64,000 nt of DNA, taken from assembly GCA_002110485.1 (NCBI GenBank), contig MOWL01000027.1, positions 124,001 through 188,000 on the forward strand, read 5' to 3'. Under the pieces are notes generated by a model, which saw nothing but the letters and a program-made list of their open reading frames with translations, was not told the DNA's origin and did no database searches. This DNA is from Emergomyces orientalis. Taxonomy: Eukaryota; Ascomycota; Eurotiomycetes; Onygenales; Ajellomycetaceae. The position numbers and the translations under genes were made by a program. Positions 54,935 to 64,000 of this stretch are shown piece by piece (the stretch's first letter is position 1; every line of letters begins with the position of its first letter).

Positions 54935-55899
54935 ATTATTATTATTATTTATTCATACACCACTTAATCGCGAGGATATGTGAGTGTTCATCTATTTTAA
55001 CAAGCAGGGGAAACCGTGTGGCCGGCCTTGCCTGCCACTGAACTAAAAACCCTGCGATCCCCAGATCTATTCTGTCTATTTAACATCTTCAGATTATCAT
55101 GGAGCAGCCACAGCTGCTCTTAGAGAGAGAGTGCATAGCACTATAGAAAAGAATAAAAGAAAAAGAAAGAAGAAAGAAGTGTGCAATCTCTGATATAAGA
55201 AAAAATCCTCTGAAGGCCCCCATGCTGCAAGACACTGTAGTAAGTGTGTTATACTGAAGAGCTCTTCAGTCTTTTTCATATCTGACTGTTGCACTGATTC
55301 TGATGAGCAGTTGACATGTCACTTCTTCACACTGCTTATGCTGTATTTAGGCTGACTCATTCACACCCAGCGCGTGCAATTCCTGTGTTGATTCATGCTG
55401 ATGTCACACTTTCCTGTGTTTTATTGCACTTGATGTGTGCAATCTTATATTATAATATGTCAGTAGCTGTTTTTCTCATCTCTGTTCACACCAGTTGTGT
55501 GTACTCTCATATTATTTGACACTTGTCACACTCTTTTCTGTGCTTGTCTGCTTTCTCTGCATGCCTTTTGATGTATTAGCTATGCTTTGTATGCACTGAG
55601 TGTTCTGGCTAGCTTGAACTGTTCAAGAATGCCCTGTTCAAGTCATTATTTTGTGAGTCTGTGAAGACTTTCTTTTGTATTCAGCAGTCATTTCTTGTCA
55701 ATTCTGCCCTCTGTTTCCAGTTCTCTGTGTCTCACATCAAATCACATACAGTGAATCATCACATGGGTCACTGTCTTCTGCTTATAGCCACATGTGCATC
55801 TGAGGGTGGGGAAGTCTGGCACTCTTCATCTGTGCAGAAAGGCTGCCAGCCCTGTCTTGCCTGTACATAGCTGCACTATTAGAGAGCTGCGCGCCTTGC

Positions 55900-58800
55900 T
55901 CAGTCTCTCATGCCATTTCAATAGTTTCTTATCTGAAGGTCTTTCAAAGAGCTCTTCTCAAGATGTTCTACACATCTGTCACTTTGTTCTTCAGTGATGT
56001 AGTATCTTCTTCTGCACTCATTTTGCAAAGCTTCAGTTCATTCTGATATCAGTCTGTCTTTCATCTCTTCTAGTTTGCTTTACTCCAGCTGTCCACTGTG
56101 CACTCCATGCTGTCTGCATGTCTGTAGAATGTAGCACTGTCTCAACTGATTTTCTCACTCTTTCATTTCTTCGCCTGAGTCTTGTTCACACACTAGTGCA
56201 TGTCTGCTCTATCTGTCTAGCCATTTCTGATCTTCTGATTCGCTCCACTGCCTTAACAACCAGGCTGTTCAAGTGAATGCTGAGAGGTGGGGTGTGTGTT
56301 TCAGCCTCCAGCAATGAGATGGGCGTGGCTCTATATACTCCTGCAATGGTGTGAAGGCATGTATTCTGTATTTTCTCCATCTCTGCTAGAAGTTGCCGCT
56401 GGCGCCTTGACTCCTGAGGTGTCGTGCATGGGAGGTGCCATGCCAGGGCCTCATAAGAGATGGCCAGCCTGATCACTGCATTATAGACTCTTCTAGCCTG
56501 GTGTAGAGGCAGTCCCCAGGTTGACTGGGTGATTTGAGTTAATGCTTGGACCTGTGATTTCATTTTCTTCACTGTGACATTCACATGCTTCTTTCACTTG
56601 AGCTTAGAGTTCAGCCACACTTTCAGCACTCTCATGGCCTTCTGTGGTGCAACAACCTGCTGCAGTAGCTGTAGAGGTTCTTCCACATTGAACCATGTTC
56701 TTGCTCTGGTGAAGTGCATTAGTTCATACTTCTGTGGTGCGAAAATCGCTTCATGCCTGCTCGCCCACTGCTCACATTCCGCGTGGATCCGCGCTAGTTG
56801 CGCGCAGTTGGCCTCAGTGGAAGCGCCATAAGCCAGTACATTGACATCGTCCACGAATCCTATGCAGCTGGATGGCTCATGGGGGGGTGTGCATACCCGC
56901 AGCAGCTCTTCATTATAGAACAAAAAGAGAATAGAAGAGAGCAGTGATCTCTGAGAAATTCCTGCTTTCATCTTGAAAATCTCTGACTTCTGTTCATCAA
57001 ATATCAGAGTGATCTTTCAGTCACTCATGAATGAGTTCACTCAATCAGTGAGTTGTCTGGGTATTCCTTTCATTCCAAGAATATGCACAAGCCGCTTTCT
57101 TAGCACCCTGTCATAGGCTCCTGAGATATCCAGTGATAGCACTGATGCCACTGTCCCTGGCTCCTCCCAGACAGTGTGAATCTGTGCCAGTAACATTGTC
57201 ACTGCTGTCTCAGTTGAGTGATCACTCCGCGCGCTCATCTGTTGCACTGATAGAAGATTAAATTGTTCTGCTAGTCATCTAAGCTCTCTAGCTGTTGCAG
57301 CCTCAATGATTTTACCCACTGTATTCAGGAGTGCTATAGGCCTTCATGCCTCTGCCTTGCTGTAGTTCTTCTTTCCTGGTTTTTTCAGCACCACTGTGCG
57401 CGCAGTCTTGAAGGCCTGTGAGTAGTGCTTCCATTGCCAGCATGCCTGGGTGAGCTCAGTCATTGCTCTGATGAACACTGGCCCCAGCATCTTGAGAAAT
57501 CAGTTGAGGATGCCATTTGTATTCAATGCCTTGTCATTTGGCAGTCTGACTATGATTGCTGCCATGGTTTCCTCTGTGATTTCCATAATATTGTCTATAT
57601 CCAGCGGTGGTGTGCACTCACTCATGTCAGTCTCACTGGCAGGCAGGGGATCTGGGAAGAAGCACGCTCTCAGCAGCTCTGTCTTGCCCTGGAAGTCACA
57701 TATCAGTGTTTCAGAGGCCTTGGTCCTGTGCTGCAGTCCCTCCAGAGATGGGATTAGCGCCAGCTGCTTGACTTCGCAGGTGTGAGTGTGCCCCCATTTG
57801 GCTAGCTTCCAGAGCAGTTTAGAGTCAGTCCCTGCACTGTTCATAAGACCATGAAAGCTGACTGTCTTTGCAAGTTTCATCTCTCTGTTACATTTATTTC
57901 TTGCCTGTGCTCTCTCTTTCTCTGTGCTGTGAGGGCTTCTTAAAATATGCTTGTACTCATATACTGTCTCTGCCACCCTGGTGGACCACCAGAAGTGACT
58001 ATATTCACAGATATATGCATTCTTGATATGTTTAGCTGCAAGCTTATTGATGAACTCACTGAGATACTGCACATACTTATCAATTTTCAATATGAATGTG
58101 AAGACTGTGCAGTATCTCAGCTTCTGACAGTCTCTTTACAGTTGTATTGAGTCAACATTTTTTCAGTTCTGTCTTTCTCTTTGTGCAGTGGTTGATCTCA
58201 CTGCTAAAACTGTGACTACTGATAGATGATCTGAGATCATGTCTGCCTCTCTTGCTACATTACACTTGCTTATTCCAGCACTCAGACTCTCTGATACAAA
58301 GATTAGATTCAGAGTGATTCTCACACTGCTGTGATCTTTCCATGTGATTTCCCTCTTTGATGTGGCCAATTGAAGCCCCAACACATCAGTCTGTGCAATG
58401 AGCTTCCAGATCATGTTGAAGTTGCACACCACACACTCTCCCCCCCAGTGTGTGTGATGCATGTTGAAGTCTCCCAGCACTACAGTCTGTGCTTATTGCA
58501 CATTCAGTCTTTCATGTTGCACTTGTAGCGCGGTCTTCACCCCCTCCACCACCACTTGAAGCTGATGGATCGGGGAGTCCTCCGGTATGGCTGTGTAACT
58601 GCCTGGTGGGGTTGCATAGACATTCAGTATTATGACCAGGCCACATGCAGTGTGAAGTGTCAATATAATTATAAAGCTTGATATTATTTTCACTTCTCAT
58701 GTCATCACTGCTAGCTTCTTGTTAATTAGAAATTCCACTCTGGCTTTCTCATCCTGCATGCTCATTTATCAGAATTTACAGTTTGCAGAACAAGTGATGT

Positions 58801-58945
58801 CTTCTTCTGTTTTTTCATGCATTCAGAGCTCTTGTAACATGATAACATCATAGTTTAATGCTGTTTCAGACTTGATCAGTAATGCATTCATCACCTTGAC
58901 AGAGTTGTGCACATTGTATTGCAGTATATGAAGCTGTTCCCTCAT
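55900..58945 (-). pseudogene. LINE4 ORF2: endonuclease and reverse transcriptase
   Basis: It begins near 58945 (MREQLHILQYNVHNSVKVMN), and one frame can be followed to about 56186 and less clearly beyond. Endonuclease: QEL.MHEKTEED (TGA where LINE1 has TGG), GDFNMHHTHWGG and SDHLSVVT, with catalytic GDFN and SDH retained. RT: PNDKALNTNGILN, SLDISGAYDRVL, RSLLSSILF and FVDDVNVLAYG. TGAs at LTD., SD., KF. and MT.EV mostly align with Trp; one TAA follows the TGA at KF. Catalytic Asp residues of RT are intact, unlike LINE1. No RNase H domain is visible, which separates this lineage from LINE3. Confidence 0.82.
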
Positions 58946-59089
58946 AACTCATGCATGTTCATGTCCTGTGTGTTATTCAACTGATTGATTTGTACATACT
59001 CACTCATGAAGTCTCTCTGTCTTGTCTCTGCTCTTGCTATATCTGTAGATCTGCTCATCTTCTGTTAACTGCTGGGGGCCTTCTCATGC

Positions 59090-60297
59090 ATGAGTCTGCT
59101 TCATTTTCTAGGGGTGATCCAGCCCTTCTCATCCAGGCTCTGCACTTCAAACTGCTCTGAGTGGTTCTTAAGGGCCTCTCTGGCCAGATTGACTGCTAAG
59201 TGTTGTTCAGAGCAGTTTTTGGATCAAGCTGAGTGACTATTTTCACAGTTACAGCAGCTTGCTTTTCCTCCCTCAGCCAGTGTAGAGCAGTTTCTGTCAG
59301 TATGATCTTTTACTGCACAGTGCGCGCACACCTCCTCTTTGCAGCAGTATTTGGCAATATGTTCATACTGATGACAGCTGTAGCATTGAGTGACCTGGGC
59401 CTCTCTATGAAAGATCTCTGCCATACAGTATTCATTCTCTAGAATAAGATCTTCTTTCATCAGTGTGTTTGCCTGCTGTGGTGTTGCTACATGTATCATA
59501 ATACTTTCATGCAGCTTCTGTTGTTTTAGCAGTCTTTTTGCAGTTTTGTGAATTAATACTCTGTATCTCAGTGTTGGGTTCTGTCTGTAGATATTCTCAA
59601 TTGTCTTAACTGAGTCATTCCAGTCAACTGTCTTCAAGAGTGCACTCTTGACCAGTACTGTATACATCTTCTTTCTCATATGCGTCTTTTCACCTCATTT
59701 CCTCACTCATACATTGTTCCTGGCCAGTTCGGCTTTCGTGCTAGGTGTGTCTGCAATCAACACCAGATCACCACTGGGCATGTATCATGCTGCCACTATC
59801 TTATCAGTGAATATATCTTTGATTGCTTCATTGACCTTCTTGACTATTGCCTTTGGTGTGCGTTCTGTCTCTGGAATTGCATCACAGTTGTGTCATGACA
59901 CCACAATCTCTCTCAGAGCATGCCCTGTCACCACCTTCACCAGGGGCTTCTCAAAAGCTGCAACCCTTGCCCAGGTGTTCTCATTATTCTGCTTGACACA
60001 CTTTTTCTCCTGCTGAAGCGCGCTTGTTGCGCTTTCCAGCTTGCTAAATGCACTATCAAGCAGCTTCTTCTTAAGCTTGTCAACTGCTTTTAATGCTTTC
60101 TGAATATACATCAGTTCTTTCTTGTTCATCTCTTTATCCTTCTCACCCTCTCTAAGAGCATCAGTAATTATGTGTAGTGCTGCTGTTATATTGCTTGACA
60201 ATCTCTGTTCCTTCTGCATTTTCTCTCCTGGTACGCGTCGCGCCGCGTGCGCACCTATATCCACCTCACCACCATCAGCACCCAACACTTCAACCAT
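59090..60297 (-). pseudogene. LINE4 ORF1 (gag with three zinc knuckles)
   Basis: The frame starts at ATG 60297 (MVEVLGADGGEVDIGAHAAR), has a Lys/Glu-rich coiled-coil-like segment (QKALKAVDKLKKKLLDSAFS), then a TGA near 59893. It continues past several TGA to the knuckle region (CYSCHQYEHIAKYC, CAHCAVKDHTDRNC, CCNCENSHSA.SKNC). The last TGA falls on the Trp normally found as AWS. All stops I read up to that point are TGA and the frame does not shift. The protein would coat LINE RNA. Confidence 0.8.
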
Positions 60298-60351
60298 GAT
60301 GTCTGAAGCTGTGAGGTTGAGCTGATGCTCTCTGCATCCCTCTGAAACTCA

Positions 60352-60890
60352 TATGTGATCGCGAAATAACCGTAATTGAAAAGGATATATTTTGATGAGG
60401 TCCGGTATTAGTTGGAGATATTATAGATTTATAAGATATATAGATAGGAAACATTCTATGATTGAAGCTTATAGAAAACAATTTGTTGCATTGATATCAA
60501 ACTTTACTGTGTACACTAGAATTTATCAATCATTCTACTAATCACTCTCGACACTGATGCCGAAATCTTGTCCCATTCACAGGTGAATTCAGATAGCTTG
60601 ATTGTGTTTCAACTTCATCAGAATGACTTTTCTTCATCTGTCACAGTGTTTTTCATCTTCTTCTTTACACTTTCCTTGTCTGTCTCTGATTCTGTTATAT
60701 GTTTCATTTCTTTTCACTTGAACAACAGATTCTTCTCAATCTTGACTGTCTCTGATTTCTCAACTTTGTCTTCAGATTTGATATTGATCGGGGACGGCCG
60801 TCTTCGTTTGATAAGACTTAGAATGGGTAAATTGATGGAGGGAGCACGTTCTTGTTTGATTGCTGGTGTAGAGATATTCTCTTTTTTAAC
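60352..60890. other. Region downstream of the transposase frame; possible charged tail
   Basis: On the minus strand an alternative frame between about 60930 and 60700 lacks stops and encodes Lys/Glu/Ser/Pro-rich sequence (STNIEVKKENISTPAIKQER). It may be the frameshifted C-terminus of the 60892-62400 protein. The rest, 60352-60560, has no gene. Confidence 0.35.
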
Positions 60891-60891
60891 T

Positions 60892-62400
60892 TCAATATTT
60901 GTTGATTTGACTTTGACATTCTTCAGTTCCGATGATTTTTTGATGGGGAAGTTTTACCATTGGTGATTCCTCTTCTTGAAGGCCGTGGTCTTGCCACCAA
61001 TTTGAATGATGTGCCTCTAAATTCTTTGTTGCACCATCACATCGCTTTTGAATTGTCTCGTGGTGATATCTTCCTTGCATGACTATGTCAAAGTTGATAT
61101 CTCCGCGTGTGGCCGTTGAGCAATAGCATGTTCGACACACATGCCTTGCTTTGTGTGATTTGAAACCACTGTTAACTGCCTGCTGTGGAAGATCACCAAC
61201 AAAGGCAAATATAGAGCTGCAGATATTTATCATACCGGAACCCATCACTTTAGGTAAGCCCCATCCAAGCTCATTAAATGACTTTTGAAATGGTTTAATG
61301 ACATCGGCCAGTTCTGCACCATGTGGGCCAAGCATGAGAACAAATGCATTTGATAGCTTCATTCATTCTTTGTAAGGAAGTGCAGCACATGTTATATAGA
61401 AACTCTTCAAAGCATGATACATGTTGTGATGAACACCAAAATCATCTACAAAGAGTAGCAGGGGCACTGATTGGGTTGAAGTATCCGCAAATTTCAGAAG
61501 GTGTTCTCGGTCAAAGTGTTCCACCTCCAGTTCAGCACGTAGAGGATGTAAATAGTCGGTCGATCGTGCAGTTTTTGAATTGACATTGAGAAGTCAGATA
61601 GAAATTTTATGAGGGTGAGAAGACTGCTTACATCTCAGTATCTCAAATGCTGTGAGTGAGATAATTTGAGCAGGCAAGATTTCAAAAACAGCATCCTTCA
61701 CAACAACAAACTCATTGATGGATTCTGGAATTCAATTATCCCTCACTATTTCTGCCCGTGAAACAACGGGCTGCAGAGTCAGAACCATGGTATTCTTAGT
61801 TTGAGTTGAAGATCTGTGATCACGGCCAATGAAAACAATACAGCCATAATGCACTGACATTATAAGATGTTTGTCATCAAATGGGTGGATGGAAACAAAA
61901 TCCCCAGGAAATACCACATGGCCATCTGTTGTTCTTGCATAATCCCCACCAACTGCATGTATGGAAGAGCCCCATGATCGTGAATGCCAAAGTTCTGTGG
62001 GAGAGTCAACATAATGTGCCATTCCAAAGTGACATTGTTCGGCCATTCCTGGTGTTGACAAAATCGAACAGACAATATCAACTGGGTCATACCAGTACTG
62101 GATTGTATCATGGGTTTTGACCAGTGTTTTCTGGAGTGCTGACAGAGATGGAAGTCGGGAAGGATCAACTTTAGTGCGTGTTTGATGAAGGGGGAGCTTT
62201 GGCAATCGATTTCGGAGGGATTTTCGCAGGGTATCTAACTTCAAAGGAAGTGATGCTGTCCATGAATGCTCCAGTAATTTCAGTATCTCTCACAGAGTTG
62301 TATACTGTGTTCGAGAAATATCATTCTGTTCAGCCCAAATAGCAAGTGCGAACTCAAATGGGGTCAGAGCGCGGTCTTTCACATTTTTGGGAGGAGGTTC
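60892..62400 (-). pseudogene. Transposase-like protein of a fungal DNA transposon (Plavaka/KDZ-type resemblance)
   Basis: A single minus-strand frame of about 1.5 kb contains ALTPFEFALAIWAEQNDISR, LDTLRKSLRNRLPKLPLHQT, VPLLLFVDDFGVHHNMYHAL, SNAFVLMLGPHGAELADVIK, FAFVGDLPQQAVNSGFKSHK and CRTCYCSTATRGDINFDIVM. I recall these blocks from large fungal transposon proteins with a Cys-rich insert and a VDDFG motif, in the Plavaka/Dileera-type group; the exact superfamily is uncertain. Interruptions are all TGA (TTL.EIL, RDN.IPE, SI.LLN, KE.MKLSN) at sites fitting Trp or Arg. The C-terminal half of a typical transposase is missing or frameshifted. Confidence 0.55.
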
Positions 62401-62534
62401 TATTCAATCCACAGTGACTCAGATATCTCATTAGCTTCTCTAATAAGAGGTCTGGGGAAGGCTTCCACAGACCATTTATATGAGAGGAACCATACGGATC
62501 CTCATAATTATCACTGCTATCTTCACTGCTGGCT

Positions 62535-64000
62535 GAATACCCGATGAACCGCAGGATGTGGACACCGCGGAACAAGCTCCGGAAGAAACTGTGCCTGTTC
62601 AACATAACATTTTTGATCCTACAAAATGGGCTGGGTCAATGGATGATACCCACTGGCAGGAAGTCGACAAGGATGCAGAGCCAGTAACGATGGAGCCGAG
62701 CGCAGAGGCCCTGCAAGCATACAACACAAGACAGCGTTACCTGGATAACATTCTTACCAGCGAGAAGACCATGCAGATGCGTGCAAAGAACTTGGAATTC
62801 TGAACACCAAAAGGCCTCGTATTCGTGGCCTAAGGCTGTCAGTGGTGCTAAAGTTCTGGCAGCCTGTGGCCATTAAGGCGCTGCGCGACTTCGAAGATAA
62901 CCCATTACTGCAAGGAGCCATCCTTGGCGATATAGTCGGTTTGGGAAAGACATTTATATCACTTGGTTTCATACTGTCGGTAAGCAATAACATTCTTGAA
63001 GCCTTCCCCAGACCTTCTTAACTAATGTGTTTGCATTTGATGCATTGGATCAGCGTTTGAATGATTACAACCGCGAACCGAATCCGAAGCCTAGACCACT
63101 AAAGCCAAGCATGGTGGTTGTCCCTGCCAGCCTCGTTTTTCAGTGGCAGGATGAAATTAAGAAGTTTTCGGGCGAACTGGTGCCGGTGGTATATTATGGC
63201 GACTCACGGGACGAGAAGACATTGGACCCCGAGTTTCAAATTGGGAAGCGACTGCATGCAAAACATGCTATGTTCAATGGGTCGGAGAAAGCAAGCCATG
63301 TGGTTGTGATTACAAGTTATCAGTCACTGGCTGTTAGGCATGGACCAGGAATGGAGAATGAAGCACCGAAACATGACAGAGACCATGTTGAACACGATGA
63401 TGACCATCCTGGACCCTGAATGGCCAGGGTCCATAGCAGGAAAGTTTGGTCGTGTCATTCTAGATGAGGCCCACGTCATTCGAAACACCACAGCACTGTC
63501 TTCCGCCACCGTTGCATGGCTTAAGGCAGATTTCAATCTGTTATTGACTGCCACGCCGATTTTTAATCGAATTGAAGACTTCAAAGGGTACCAAGAACTC
63601 CTATTCCGCGCAGATGCGGACCAACGTTGGGAGGAAATGTCGTAGCGACTAACCTCGCATCTATAATTCTCAACCATGACAAGCGGCTATCAACTCAGAA
63701 CCCATGACCCGAAGCTAAGAAACTGCGAAACTACCGAATTCCCAGAAGTGCAAATGCAAAGTTTGTGGAATGGCCTCCGGGTCATTAAAGGCTATTCAGC
63801 AACAAAATTTGATACAATTTTGACTCATACAGTCAGTCTGCATTACTTCTGAATTCTTTATCAAGTTATAGATGATCATATGGTTCTAACCTTTTCACGA
63901 ATCTCCAGATAATATACATGACTGCACTGTAATTCTGAGGACGCGATCTGCCCACGTCCACAAATTTGTCGACTCCTATGCTGTTTTCAATGCAAATACC
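62535..64000 (+). pseudogene. SNF2-family helicase, degenerate, continues beyond the window
   Basis: The N-terminal frame from about 62535 (VQHNIFDPTKWAGSMDDTHW) stops at TGA 62801. A shifted frame gives FWQPVAIKALRDFEDNPLLQ and the Walker A loop GDIVGLGKTFISLG, up to a GTAAGC donor near 62980. After an intron of about 72 nt comes SMVVVPASLVFQWQDEIKKF (motif Ia). A one-base shift near 63345 precedes GRVILDEAHVIRNTTALSSA (DEAH) and LLLTATPIFNRIEDFKGYQE (motif III). A TAG follows at about 63643. Domain 2 would lie outside. Motifs place it in the SNF2/Rad5-like group that is common in Aspergillus-like genomes. It is divergently oriented to the transposase-like frame, with which it overlaps near 62535-62605. 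Confidence 0.7.

Larger units (their letters stand above)
54935..60350 (-). mobile_element. LINE4: near full-length Tad-like LINE
   Basis: A minus-strand element of about 5.4 kb has ORF1 (gag) and ORF2 (endonuclease-RT), a 3' UTR and an (AAT)n tail (54935-54950). It is homologous to LINE1, which lacks ORF1. Frames are maintained over long distances with stops dominated by TGA. Only a weak target duplication (GTGATC) can be seen, so the insertion is older or the ends are imprecise. Confidence 0.88.

Noticed and set aside
1..64000. CRISPR array, prophage, rRNA operon or bacterial operon structure
   Set aside because: No regularly spaced repeats, no prokaryotic gene organisation, and clear eukaryotic introns and fungal transposons.

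Overview
The window looks like a repeat-dominated piece of a filamentous ascomycete nuclear genome, most likely Eurotiales-like (Aspergillus/Penicillium type). The evidence is short 50-95 nt introns with GTAAGT/GTTAGT/GTATGT donors, CT-rich promoters, and transposon families that are typical of such fungi. I see no rRNA, canonical tRNA or CRISPR, and few intact host genes. Much of the sequence is mobile DNA, partly nested.

Layout. 1-3300: a Copia pol relic on the minus strand, abutting shards of a Gypsy protease, a LINE reverse transcriptase and a second Copia. 5.2-6.0 kb: remnant of a kinase-like gene. 8-13.2 kb (minus): a multicopy gene relic cut by an AT-rich LINE (LINE2-A), which is itself split by a Tad-like LINE (LINE1) with a 14-bp target duplication. 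13.2-18.9 kb: a complete Copia element with 422-bp LTRs and a 5-bp target duplication. 19.4-22.7 kb: an uncertain ORF and an unidentified intron-containing gene. 23.8-31.95 kb: a three-level nest, Tc1/mariner-like transposon containing LINE2-B containing a complete Ty3/Gypsy chromodomain element. 32.2-33.5 kb: an HNH-nuclease-like gene. 33.6-39.3 kb: a near full-length LINE (LINE3) with a 13-bp target duplication. 39.5-41 kb: the less mutated paralogue of the gene relic at 12.3 kb. 42 kb: an inverted-repeat structure. 44.3-45 kb: a MADS-box-like relic. 45.2-46.7 kb: a pogo-type transposase. 48.4-52.4 kb: a UPF1-like superfamily-1 helicase gene, followed by a co-oriented acidic-protein gene (53.0-54.5 kb). 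54.9-60.35 kb: a second Tad-like LINE with gag (LINE4). 60.9-62.6 kb: a transposase-like ORF. 62.5-64 kb: a degenerate SNF2 helicase running off the window.

Main observation. Almost all premature stops in these elements are TGA, often about a dozen or more per element with the reading frame otherwise kept for 3.7-5 kb. They sit at positions expected to be Trp (TGG) or Arg (CGA/CGG), while Gln codons are almost never converted to TAA/TAG. A hand alignment of the 12.3-kb and 40.3-kb paralogues shows why: transitions concentrate at CpC and CpG and largely spare CpA and CpT. That turns TGG into TGA and CGA into TGA. The same GG-to-GA or CG-to-CA change explains parallel Asp-to-Asn losses of catalytic residues in several families. 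This is a RIP-like signature with an unusual dinucleotide preference. The competing idea, UGA read as Trp, is discussed and judged less likely but testable.
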